NCBI GenBank assembly: GCA_021324415.1
Contig: JAJPJF010000149.1
Span: 1 to 57,764, forward strand
Length of the DNA stretch: 57,764 nt
Source: Nostocales cyanobacterium Centralia_MAG_434
Lineage (GTDB): Bacteria > Cyanobacteriota > Cyanobacteriia > Cyanobacteriales > Nostocaceae
Reading direction: 5' to 3'
How positions within the stretch are numbered: position 1 is the stretch's first letter; each line of letters starts with the position of its first letter. Positions 8,775-16,989 of the stretch are shown here, in pieces. Made by a program: the position numbers and the translations under genes. Under the pieces are notes generated by a model that saw only the letters and a program-made list of their open reading frames with translations, ran no database searches and was not told the origin of the DNA.

Positions 8775-10293
8775 CCTTTTTCTTAGTCACTTTTTCAGAG
8801 GATTGTAAATCTACTTGTTGAGCCCAACTTGACAGTTTAGGTCCTCCCCATGCTTGAGTGACAGCATAAGGTAACCTTGATTGACCTATGCGATCAATTG
8901 CTAACAAATCTTTTGATTCCTCAGCAAAGCGGTCCTTCAAATCGTTCATTGTGAATGCTGCTTCATACCCCCCTTGTTGAACTAGCTTTTCTGCGCGGGA
9001 GTCATAGCGACCCGCGGGATAGACGAAGTAGCGAATGGGAATGCCTAACTGAGTTTCTAGTATATGTTTAGACTCTAAAACTTCAGCTTTTAGCTGCTCA
9101 TCGGGAAGTGTTGTTAAGTCATTTGGATGGGTAATACTATGAGCCATGATAGTGACTAGAGGACTAGCAGCCATCTCTCGTAATTGCTCCCAAGTGACGT
9201 GATCTCTACCAGTGTTTTTACCAACATTTAATGTATAAATTGCAAATGCTGCCGGATAATTGTACTTTTTCAGCAGAGGGAAGACATACTGATAAGCGCT
9301 TTCATAGCCATCATCAAAGGTCAGTAAGATTGGCTTTTTTGGTAGTGGCAATCCCGTTCTAAGATGGGTAACGAGCTGATTAACACTAATGGGAGTCACA
9401 CCACTGGACTGGAGTCGTTGCAGATGTTCTTCAAACTCCTGTTGTGTAACATCAAAGAAAACTTGTTTTTTTGGCAAGATATCGTGATACATGATCACTG
9501 GAACTCTAGCTAATCTTGCCCTAGGGTTGATATTTGGCCAAGAAGTAGGATTTAAGTAAGCTAACAATTCACGAGTGATAACCAACTGACGTTGACTAGG
9601 AGAGAGTTTGGCTAATCCCGATTGACTTCCAGAGTTGATTTGAGTGAGCTCATTGGTGACTTTCTGCGTGTTTGTTGTGTAAATTGATGCTAAATTAGGT
9701 TGGAGTTCTGACAAACTCTTGTTAATGAGATCTAATATATTGATGGCTTTTTCAGCTATTGAAGCATCAAAATTATTAACCGCTTCTAGTTGCAATTGTT
9801 GAGTATGAGTCAAAGCAACATCATCCACGACCACTTTAGGTGCTGTGTTTCCGGTTGTCTGAATCAATGTACTCAGGCTAGGTGCTAAATTGTCATTACT
9901 GTAAAGAATTAACTTAGCCTGCTCAATTGCCTGAATATCCTCGGGTTTGGGTTGATTGTTGTTTTGATTACTGTCTGGGGTAGCCAGGCATTTGAGATCA
10001 ACTGTATCAACAGCAATTTTCTGGGCCAAACCACAAATTATAGTATCAGTTGCAACAACTAGAGGATGCTCTACCACTGTCGCCACTGGGTTAGATGTGC
10101 TACTAGAGTTAGTAGGGGTACTGTTGACAGTGGGGGTGCTAGGGGTGCTGTTAACACTGGGAGTGCTAGGGGCGACAGTGGAAGATTGATCTATTTGATC
10201 AGTTGAGTTACATCCATCCAAGCTAAGCGCTAATAAAAGTGCGGTTAATCCAAAGATTTTTTGAAATCGATTTAGTGATTTTTTATATAGCAT
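8761..10293 (-). CDS. Lipoprotein fusing a degenerate ZnuA-like domain to a polysaccharide deacetylase
   Basis: The 510-residue product starts with a lipoprotein signal (lipobox LDGC, Cys28) and a Ser/Thr/Pro/Asn-rich linker to about residue 70. Residues 75-250 resemble the TroA/ZnuA metal-binding-protein fold: VVATDTIICGLAQKIA, a PEDIQAIEQAKLILYS segment and VITRELLAYL, but the His ligands of true ZnuA proteins are absent. Residues 265-490 are a NodB-type deacetylase with VPVIMYHDIL, LTFDDGY, an MAHSITH metal motif and YPAGRYD, which would remove acetyl groups from cell-wall or exopolysaccharide sugars. It probably acts at the outer face of the cell. The gene is convergent with the YHYH gene. 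Confidence 0.85.
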   Translation of the reverse strand: MLYKKSLNRFQKIFGLTALLLALSLDGCNSTDQIDQSSTVAPSTPSVNSTPSTPTVNSTPTNSSSTSNPVATVVEHPLVVATDTIICGLAQKIAVDTVDLKCLATPDSNQNNNQPKPEDIQAIEQAKLILYSNDNLAPSLSTLIQTTGNTAPKVVVDDVALTHTQQLQLEAVNNFDASIAEKAINILDLINKSLSELQPNLASIYTTNTQKVTNELTQINSGSQSGLAKLSPSQRQLVITRELLAYLNPTSWPNINPRARLARVPVIMYHDILPKKQVFFDVTQQEFEEHLQRLQSSGVTPISVNQLVTHLRTGLPLPKKPILLTFDDGYESAYQYVFPLLKKYNYPAAFAIYTLNVGKNTGRDHVTWEQLREMAASPLVTIMAHSITHPNDLTTLPDEQLKAEVLESKHILETQLGIPIRYFVYPAGRYDSRAEKLVQQGGYEAAFTMNDLKDRFAEESKDLLAIDRIGQSRLPYAVTQAWGGPKLSSWAQQVDLQSSEKVTKKKATHG

Positions 10294-10417
10294 CTCAAGT
10301 AAATAACATGGCAGTGCGATCGCATTCCCTCACAAATTCATCATATTTTCTGTTTACTCTAAACAAGGAATTATTCACAATAATCCTTATATTTGATTAA
10401 ATCATCAGGTGTCTAGT

Positions 10418-10696
10418 ATGCGAACTGAATCCAACCCAACAACACCCAAGGTTGCTGCGTCTAAAACTATTAATCTACCAAATATTCAACTTGGTGACCA
10501 AGGTCAAACAGTCAAATTGGCACAAAAAATTCTCATTGCCAATCGTTATCTTGGTAGTGATTCCTTTGATGGAAACTTCGGCCAAAAAACAGAACAAGCC
10601 GTAAAAAATTACCAACACAGCCACAGTTTAGTAGTAGATGGCGTTGTTGGTGTCCAAACCTGGGAAAACTTAATCAAAGATATCCATCACTTCTAA
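10418..10696 (+). CDS. Small peptidoglycan-binding (PG_binding_1) protein
   Basis: A 92-residue protein that is almost entirely one PG_binding_1 repeat: LGDQGQTVKLAQKIL, then SFDGNFGQKTEQAVKNYQ and VDGVVGVQTWENLI. Such domains bind the cell wall. No signal peptide or catalytic domain is visible, which is unusual for a free-standing wall binder. The ATG at 10418 is preferred to the GTG at 10409, having AGGTG 6 bases upstream. The stop overlaps the hupL stop by 4 bases on the opposite strand. Confidence 0.75.
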   Translation: MRTESNPTTPKVAASKTINLPNIQLGDQGQTVKLAQKILIANRYLGSDSFDGNFGQKTEQAVKNYQHSHSLVVDGVVGVQTWENLIKDIHHF

Positions 10697-12288
10697 GCAG
10701 TCCGGAACCGCGCTAACTCTTCACCTGTCTTGGCATCATGGGCGTGAACGGTGCAAACTAGACAAGAATCAAAAGAACGCGCCACATGACCTACCTCTAC
10801 TGGATCGGTTGAGTCATAAATGGGTGTTCCGATCAAAGCTTCCTCGATTGGTCCACGCACTCCTTCCGCGTCACGAGGTCCAATATTCCAAGTACTAGGA
10901 GCAATAACCTGGTAATTCTTAATCTTACCGCCTTCAATATCTATCCAGTGACATAAGGAACCCCGCGCTGCTTCCGTTGCACCCCAACCACGTCCATCTT
11001 TTTCCTTCGGCTTGATATACCAGGGGTCATTTAACCGAAACTCACGCAAGCAACGTTCTGCCTGACGATACAACTTCACGACTTCATGAACTCTTGCTAA
11101 TTGACGGAGATGGATACTCGCACCACCTAGCTGCTTGAAGACATCTAAGATAAACCCGTCATAGTGCTGCCAAGACTCCCCGTGCTTACCACCCGCCACC
11201 AACTGACGTGCTAAGGGACCAGCTTCTAAACGACCGTAATCTTGGTGACGTACCGCTGTTGACCAAGAATAGGCATTGTTAAAATCTTTAGCATTCTTCT
11301 GAGTGGGTTGACTTGTGCGGTCAAAAGGGTGAACGTCTGCGGTTCCTTCTTCATACCAGGAGTGAGTTGTATTCTCTCGAGTAAAAGTATGATCCATCAA
11401 AGTGTGCGTATCAGTGAAACTGTCATACACTCCACTTTTCATGATCATGGCCGCATTTCGTCCTGCTATTGTTGGCTTCTGGTATTTGTCTTCATGAGGT
11501 ATGTATCCCCAAGTGACATACTTCCCAACACCAGCACCATATGTATCTAGACCAATATCCAAACCCATTTGCCAATACAAACCCAAGTCAGAATCGCGAT
11601 GATTTGGGTTTTCATCCAACCATGTCAAAAAGTCATCGTAAGTCTTGATTTCTTCATAACGTTCCAAAGAACAACCCAGCCACACAGGTTCTAACCAATT
11701 GGTACGGAAATACTCCAGAATTGACCAAGCACGGGTGATGTCTGTTAAGGTGGGAGCACACATCACTCCACCAGGAACCATATAACTAGAGTGGGGCCAT
11801 TGACCACCCAACAGCGCATAAATTTCTACAGGTTTGGCAGAAATTGTAATGCCGATTTCGTAGGATTTGCCAGTGAAGGCTGCAAAGCGTCTGCACGCCT
11901 CTTCATAAAAACGGCTGTTCTGATACTTCTTATTGGTCAAATCTATAGCAAATAGACCATAAAAGTACCGGGGTATACTTTGAATTGTTTCTACAATTTG
12001 ACCTAAATTTCTGGCTAATATAGCATTGCGCGGAACTTCTGTTTCCCAAGCAGTATCTAATGCCCAGGATGCACAAGTGAGATGAGAACCTCCGCAAATT
12101 CCGCAAATACGAGGTGTTACAATCAACCCAGCTTGAGGGTCTTTGCCACGTAGGATAACTTCAAATCCTCGAAAAAGTTCAGCATGAGTCCAGGCATTGA
12201 TTACCTGCCCATTTTCTATCTCAACTCGGACATCTAAATCGCCTTCAACTCTCCCAACGGGTGAAATATCTAATGTTTGAATTGTCAT
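10693..12288 (-). CDS. hupL: Uptake [NiFe]-hydrogenase large subunit
   Basis: HupL carries the Ni-Fe active site that re-oxidises H2 made by nitrogenase. At 531 residues it has the full cyanobacterial length. The N-terminal ligand motif RICGICGGSH lies at residues 60-69 and the C-terminal one, DSCLVCTVH, at 507-515. A 16-residue tail after His515 (AHDAKTGEELARFRTA) should be removed by the protease HupW once Ni is in place; no hupW gene lies in this window. The gene is uninterrupted, unlike some Nostoc/Anabaena hupL genes that carry an excision element. It follows hupS with a 54-base gap and is surely co-transcribed with it. Confidence 0.97.
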   Translation of the reverse strand: MTIQTLDISPVGRVEGDLDVRVEIENGQVINAWTHAELFRGFEVILRGKDPQAGLIVTPRICGICGGSHLTCASWALDTAWETEVPRNAILARNLGQIVETIQSIPRYFYGLFAIDLTNKKYQNSRFYEEACRRFAAFTGKSYEIGITISAKPVEIYALLGGQWPHSSYMVPGGVMCAPTLTDITRAWSILEYFRTNWLEPVWLGCSLERYEEIKTYDDFLTWLDENPNHRDSDLGLYWQMGLDIGLDTYGAGVGKYVTWGYIPHEDKYQKPTIAGRNAAMIMKSGVYDSFTDTHTLMDHTFTRENTTHSWYEEGTADVHPFDRTSQPTQKNAKDFNNAYSWSTAVRHQDYGRLEAGPLARQLVAGGKHGESWQHYDGFILDVFKQLGGASIHLRQLARVHEVVKLYRQAERCLREFRLNDPWYIKPKEKDGRGWGATEAARGSLCHWIDIEGGKIKNYQVIAPSTWNIGPRDAEGVRGPIEEALIGTPIYDSTDPVEVGHVARSFDSCLVCTVHAHDAKTGEELARFRTA

Positions 12289-12342
12289 TTGTTGTTTATC
12301 CTGGGGGAATAGGGATTAGGGGAATGAAGAGTGGGGAATGCC

Positions 12343-13305
12343 CTAAACTGTAAAAATATCTTCTTCTGCCCAAGCGGGTGCAGCGTCTTTTGCAACTATG
12401 GTGAGTATGGCGTAGTCTGTCTTTTTCACTCCAGGGGGCAATTCTTTGGGGACTCCCATCACAGTTTGGGTCTTAAAGACGGTTCCTGGTTTCAGATCAA
12501 AGAAAGGAAATTCTGGTTCGGTGCAACCCAAACAGGGCATTCCTGCACGAGTTTTGGAGGAAACACGATTCCATAGAATGCGGTTGCAGGAAGAATGAGT
12601 CATGGGTCCACGACAACCCAAGTCGTAGAAGAGACATCCTTTCCGTTGACCAAATTCAGCGGTTGATGCTTTGTAAGCAAAGTGGATGTTGCGAGTACAA
12701 CCAGTTTGGGTAAAACTCTTGAAGAAAGTTTGTGGACGGTTTAGTTCGTCGAGGGTGATGTCGCCTATTCGACCTGTGGCGATCGCAACTAATATTTGGG
12801 TAATCCAGTCAGGATGAGCAGGACATCCGGGAATGTTGATCACGGGTAATCCAGATTTTGCTCGAAAATCTTGCCCTAAAAAACCACCTGCTTGACGTTT
12901 GAGAAACTGTAATCCTTGAGATTCGCTAGGATTGGGTGCGATCGCTGGAATTCCTCCCCACGTAGCACAGTCTCCTACTGCAACAACAAAGTTAGCTACT
13001 TTAGATAAATCATTTAACCAGTTTTTCATGGGACGGTCAGCAAATCGGTTCCACTCACCGGTGCCATTAGGCGCGTTAACAACCGTCCCTTCAAATACCA
13101 ATATGTCTAAGGGAATTTTACCAGAAATACAATCCCATAGGAGTGTTTGCACATTGGTTCCTAGCTCCAATCCTAAGGATGGATGCCAAAGTACTTTAAT
13201 ACCAAAGTCGGCAATTAAATCACAGACTGTAGGTTCTTCGGCGTTGAGAAATGACATGGTGTTACCTGAACAAGCACCACCTTGCAGCCATAGTACGTTA
13301 GTCAT
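12343..13305 (-). CDS. hupS: Uptake [NiFe]-hydrogenase small subunit
   Basis: HupS relays electrons from the HupL active site through three Fe-S clusters. The 320-residue product has the cluster cysteines in LQGGACSGNT, VGDCATWGG, IPGCPAHPDW, GCTRNIHF, and the C-terminal CLFYDLGCRGP...CNRILWN...GMPCLGCTEPEFPF region. As in other cyanobacterial HupS proteins there is no Tat leader, so the enzyme stays on the cytoplasmic side. It is the first gene of the hupSL operon, read away from the hyp genes. Confidence 0.97.
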   Translation of the reverse strand: MTNVLWLQGGACSGNTMSFLNAEEPTVCDLIADFGIKVLWHPSLGLELGTNVQTLLWDCISGKIPLDILVFEGTVVNAPNGTGEWNRFADRPMKNWLNDLSKVANFVVAVGDCATWGGIPAIAPNPSESQGLQFLKRQAGGFLGQDFRAKSGLPVINIPGCPAHPDWITQILVAIATGRIGDITLDELNRPQTFFKSFTQTGCTRNIHFAYKASTAEFGQRKGCLFYDLGCRGPMTHSSCNRILWNRVSSKTRAGMPCLGCTEPEFPFFDLKPGTVFKTQTVMGVPKELPPGVKKTDYAILTIVAKDAAPAWAEEDIFTV

Positions 13306-13735
13306 TTGCTATCTTTTTTTATGGTTACCATGCCTGATTCAGGTGATCAGGTTTGGAGAGATTCACCTGTTTCTAAACATTTATTTTTTATCTTAGATAT
13401 TTTTTAGAGAAAATTTATCTCTCATTCAAGATTTTTTTATATTAAATCATCCTACAAAAAGCCTAAATAAAAAGCAAAAAAGTTCTACCATAACAGATTT
13501 ATCTATTACATAGATTTAATATAATTAAGTTGTTTTAATTACAAATCTCATATTTTATTTCTTTATATAGTTTTTAATATCTAATTCAAAAAATATTAGA
13601 TAAAAAACGATGTTAAACGCCCAGATTGCAGCTTATACAGATGAATGCGGCTAAATACTTAGGCAAAAATAAAGCCAACTACATTAAGCATTAAAAAATA
13701 TTTATTGCTTTCTTTATTCCTATGCCCTATGACCT
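13306..13735. promoter_or_regulatory. Divergent hupS / accessory-operon control region with nested inverted repeats
   Basis: This 430-base AT-rich gap separates hupS (minus) from the TPR gene (plus) and must hold both promoters. Just before hupS are two overlapping inverted repeats: CCTGAT (13333) with ATCAGG (13346), and CAGGTGA (13340) with TCACCTG (13363). No canonical NtcA site (GTAN8TAC) was found. The last ~25 bases before 13736 are a low-complexity tatgccc repeat. Confidence 0.45.
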
Positions 13736-14716
13736 ATGCCCCATACCCCCAGTATCACAGATTCGGCAGTGAAAGCGGCAATCGCAGCGATTGCTTCGGA
13801 GTCATCAACAACACAAGAAAAAATCGAAATGCTGATTGAGATAGCTCATGGTTTTCAGAAAAAGCCTAAAACACCTCAGGATTTACAGAATGCTCTTGAG
13901 CTATACAATCAGGCAGATGAAATGAGTGGTGAGGATTACCCTTTATTAAAAGCTAGAGCAAAAACGGGGATAGCGGGAGTATTACGGACAATTCCAGATA
14001 ACGGGACCGAACTGCTGCTACAAGCAAAGGCAAATTATGAGGAAGCGTTACCAATTTTGCAAGAGCTAGCTTTGCCTGAAGAATTAGCAGAAGCTCAAAT
14101 GAATTTAGGGTTAGTCTTGCAATCACTAGTGCCCTTTAATTTAGCACGGATAGAAGATAGTATCCACGTTTATCATGAGGCATTACGAGTCTTTATCTGG
14201 CAAAAGTACCCACAAGAATATGCAATTCTACATAACAATATTGCGATCGCTTACCTTTCAATGCCACTCACCTCAGAACAGGAATACTTACGTCATGGGT
14301 TAGCAGTACAGACATTTGAAGAAGCTTTAAAGCACATCCAGCTGATAGAAAATCCTAGAGAATATGCAATGTTACAAAATAACTTGGGTAACATTTTGCA
14401 ATACTTACCAAGTTCTCATCCTCTAGATAATATTTTGCGGGCGATCGCAGCTTATGACGAAGCGCTAAGAGTCCGGACTTCTCAAGATACACCTTTAGAA
14501 TACGCCAACACAATTTCTAATAAAGCTAACGCCTTATTCAATTTACCAGACAATCTAGAAAAGCCAGAATTAGGAAATCCCATCAATTTATCAAAAGCCC
14601 GTAATTACTATCGAGAAGCTTTGACAATTTTCACCCAGTATGAACAGACAGAACAAGCACAAGTTGTTCTAGAAGCACTACAAGCGGTGGAAAGGGAGTT
14701 AAAAGTTAGGAGTTAG
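13736..14716 (+). CDS. Tetratricopeptide-repeat protein of the hydrogenase accessory operon
   Basis: The 326-residue soluble protein has several TPR-like helical repeats with the pattern NLGxxLQxL...AIxxYxEALR (for example around residues 125-165, 200-225 and 240-265). Such repeats bind other proteins. Filamentous cyanobacteria carry a similar gene set directly before hypF in the extended hyp operon, so a role in assembling the hydrogenase is likely but unproven. The start is uncertain: ATG 13736 lies inside a low-complexity repeat with no ribosome site, and GTG 13769 is an alternative that would drop 11 residues. Confidence 0.75.
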   Translation: MPHTPSITDSAVKAAIAAIASESSTTQEKIEMLIEIAHGFQKKPKTPQDLQNALELYNQADEMSGEDYPLLKARAKTGIAGVLRTIPDNGTELLLQAKANYEEALPILQELALPEELAEAQMNLGLVLQSLVPFNLARIEDSIHVYHEALRVFIWQKYPQEYAILHNNIAIAYLSMPLTSEQEYLRHGLAVQTFEEALKHIQLIENPREYAMLQNNLGNILQYLPSSHPLDNILRAIAAYDEALRVRTSQDTPLEYANTISNKANALFNLPDNLEKPELGNPINLSKARNYYREALTIFTQYEQTEQAQVVLEALQAVERELKVRS

Positions 14717-14797
14717 GAGTAGGGACGCAATGCCTTGCGCCCGTATAGTTAGGAGTTGAGTGATGATTGAGCAATTTTATGAGGAGGAGAATGTAAA

Positions 14798-15064
14798 GTG
14801 ATACATATTTGGACAAGCTATGCTTGGCGGAATTTATTGGCAAGTTTAGCAGGAGATGAAATAACCCTGACCACAGGATTGGTGTGGCTACTTATAGCAG
14901 CAGCCTTAGCTATTGTTGGTGGTGCTATTGGTGGTATTTTGTTGGCAGGGAAAGATATTGGCTATAAATTATCTGCAATACTTGGTGGTTTGCTAGCTCC
15001 CGCTGGGGTGATTCCAGCTATTTTATTAGGACTATTTTTGTTGAGTTTTCTTACTAAAAACTAG
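14798..15064 (+). CDS. Small two-helix membrane protein, hyp-operon accessory
   Basis: An 88-residue product with two hydrophobic glycine/alanine-rich segments (about residues 26-50 and 58-84). It starts at GTG 14798 because GAGGAGGA lies 9 bases upstream and the nearer ATG reads straight into a stop. It resembles the small conserved proteins encoded before hypF in Nostoc-type cyanobacteria. Function is unknown; the position suggests hydrogenase maturation or its membrane link. Confidence 0.7.
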   Translation: MIHIWTSYAWRNLLASLAGDEITLTTGLVWLLIAAALAIVGGAIGGILLAGKDIGYKLSAILGGLLAPAGVIPAILLGLFLLSFLTKN

Positions 15065-15072
15065 GAGGAAGT

Positions 15073-15297
15073 ATGTTGGAAATAGGGTGGTTTTCCGCTA
15101 AGTTATTTTTCAAAGGAAAACTATTACGTGAACCCATGCACTTTATACGACAAACTACAATTGGTACAGGTATAGGTTCCCTATTGTTTGTGTCTATAGC
15201 ATTAGTCAAACTTCCCTTGTGGCTACCTATAGCTGTATCTAGCTTAGCCACAGGTGCAATTATGCCATTTCTTCTCAAAGACTTAAAAATGAAATAG
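15073..15297 (+). CDS. Small membrane protein, hyp-operon accessory
   Basis: A 74-residue product with hydrophobic stretches at about residues 29-46 and 49-66 and a basic C-terminus (LLKDLKMK). The ribosome site AGGAGGA overlaps the stop of the previous gene, so the two are translated together. Like its neighbour it is a small conserved protein of the region upstream of hypF in filamentous cyanobacteria, with no assigned function. Confidence 0.7.
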   Translation: MLEIGWFSAKLFFKGKLLREPMHFIRQTTIGTGIGSLLFVSIALVKLPLWLPIAVSSLATGAIMPFLLKDLKMK

Positions 15298-15350
15298 TTG
15301 TTAGGCATTAAAAAGAAAAGTCAACTCCTAACTCCTAACTTCTAACCCCC

Positions 15351-15827
15351 ATGCCCGACCTAGAAGAATTAGTTCAAGAAATCAGCCGCTTTGAAGCAAT
15401 TATAGCTGAGTGGGATGAAAGCCAACGTGGCGTAGTGGTAGGACTGAAAAGAGCCATTGAAGCCTTGCACAAAGAAGCATTAAAGCGTTTAATTAAAAGT
15501 GTTAAGCAAGAATCAATGACTGCCTTACGTCATTCGGTTAAAGATGAAGTGGTCTACGGAGTACTGCTTTATCATGAACTTGTTAAATCACCAATACCAC
15601 CTCTAAGACAACGAATACAAGCCGCACTTGATGAAGTTCGTCCCGACTTAAAAAGCCACAACGGTGATGTCGAAATAGTCGCAATTAAACCACCAGATAC
15701 ACTGGAAATCAGACTAATCGGCGCTTGCAGTCATTGTCCATCTTCCACTTTGACTCTATCTCAAGGAATCGAACAAATCATTAAGGCACATTGCCCCGAA
15801 ATTACCAATATTGTGGCAGTGAAGTAA
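15351..15827 (+). CDS. NifU-like Fe-S scaffold domain protein
   Basis: The 158-residue product has a helical N-terminal half (about 1-90) and a C-terminal NifU-type domain. The domain reads ALDEVRPDLKSHNGDVEIV followed by LIGACSHCPSSTLTL, with the paired Cys (CSHC) that holds a transient 4Fe-4S cluster. Lying between membrane accessory genes and hypF, it may supply Fe-S clusters to HupS. This gene is a regular member of the extended hyp operon in heterocystous cyanobacteria. The next gene starts one base after its stop. Confidence 0.85.
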   Translation: MPDLEELVQEISRFEAIIAEWDESQRGVVVGLKRAIEALHKEALKRLIKSVKQESMTALRHSVKDEVVYGVLLYHELVKSPIPPLRQRIQAALDEVRPDLKSHNGDVEIVAIKPPDTLEIRLIGACSHCPSSTLTLSQGIEQIIKAHCPEITNIVAVK

Positions 15828-15828
15828 A

Positions 15829-16989
15829 TTGAATCATAACCCCAAATTATCCTTCTCACCTCAAGGTGCAGAGGTGATCATCGGCAGGACTCTTGACTCA
15901 GAAAAATTAGTCATTCCCGTCACACCTAGCAGTATAGACATGTTTGGTCCGCGTGGAGTCTGTTTAATATCTCCAACAGGACCATTATGGGTATCAGACA
16001 CGGGACATCATCGTTTATTAGGATGGCGGAGTCTCCCCACCACAGATAGTCAACCAGCTGACTGGGTTATTGGACAACCTGACTTTAACCATGAAGGACA
16101 AAACGCCAAAAGCACACCCGGACGATCAACTTTAAGTGTGCCAACAGGAATTTGTGCTTGTGGGGAAGGACTTGCTGTCGCGGATGCGTGGAATCATCGG
16201 GTTTTGATTTGGAAGCAGTTACCAGAAGATAGCAATGTTCCTGCTGACTTAGTGTTAGGTCAAGTTGATTTTATTAATAATGAACCGAATCGAGGAACCT
16301 ATCAAGCGGCAGCTAACACTTTAAACTGGTGTTATGGTGTTTTCTATCATCAAGGAAAACTATTTGTTGCTGATACGGGAAATCGCCGGGTATTGATTTG
16401 GCAGCAATTGCCCGAAGAAAATGGTCAACCAGCAGATTTGGTGTTGGGACAACCAGACATGCGATCGCGCAACGAGAACAGTGGCGGTACTGCTTCAGCA
16501 TCGAGTATGCGTTGGTGTCATGACATCACCTTTTGGGGAGAAAATCTAGTTGTTACCGATGCGGGTAATAACCGTGTGATGATTTGGCAGGGAATGCCAA
16601 CAGAAAACAATGCTCCTTGTACCCTAGTTTTAGGGCAAAAAAGTTTTGATGCTGTCGAAATAAATCAAGGAGTGTATTTTCCTAATGCGAGTAGTCTCAG
16701 TATGCCGTACGGTGTTGCTGCTACTGACGACTGGTTACTAGTGGCAGATACGGCTAATTCTCGATTATTAGGTTGGCACAGGCCACAATCATTAATATCT
16801 TTACAAGGTGCTGACAGTAAAGTGGTTGCTGGACAAATTGATTTTCAAAGTAAAGGTGAAAATCGCAATTTTGGATTGCCCAAGCGAGATAGTTTAAATT
16901 GGTGTTATGGAATCAAATTATGTGGTAACACTGCAGTCATAGCAGACTCTGGAAACAATCGCATTTTGCTATGGCACCTTAACTTATGA
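15829..16989 (+). CDS. NHL-repeat beta-propeller protein of the hyp operon
   Basis: The 386-residue protein has at least five NHL-type blades with the pattern VADTxNxRVLIWxxLP..ADLVLGQ (for example around residues 120-145, 180-205, 240-265). It should form a beta-propeller that binds a partner protein. There is no signal peptide. A TTG start at 15829, one base after the previous stop, is needed for the full first blade; the stop overlaps the hypF start (ATGA). The tight spacing puts it in the hydrogenase-maturation operon, but its role is not known. Confidence 0.85.
   Translation: MNHNPKLSFSPQGAEVIIGRTLDSEKLVIPVTPSSIDMFGPRGVCLISPTGPLWVSDTGHHRLLGWRSLPTTDSQPADWVIGQPDFNHEGQNAKSTPGRSTLSVPTGICACGEGLAVADAWNHRVLIWKQLPEDSNVPADLVLGQVDFINNEPNRGTYQAAANTLNWCYGVFYHQGKLFVADTGNRRVLIWQQLPEENGQPADLVLGQPDMRSRNENSGGTASASSMRWCHDITFWGENLVVTDAGNNRVMIWQGMPTENNAPCTLVLGQKSFDAVEINQGVYFPNASSLSMPYGVAATDDWLLVADTANSRLLGWHRPQSLISLQGADSKVVAGQIDFQSKGENRNFGLPKRDSLNWCYGIKLCGNTAVIADSGNNRILLWHLNL

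Noticed and set aside
10693-12288. Programmed excision element in hupL
   Set aside because: hupL is continuous over 531 codons with both ligand motifs in place; no xisC-type gene is present.
13306-13735. NtcA site upstream of hupS
   Set aside because: No GTAN8TAC match was found in this gap on either strand.
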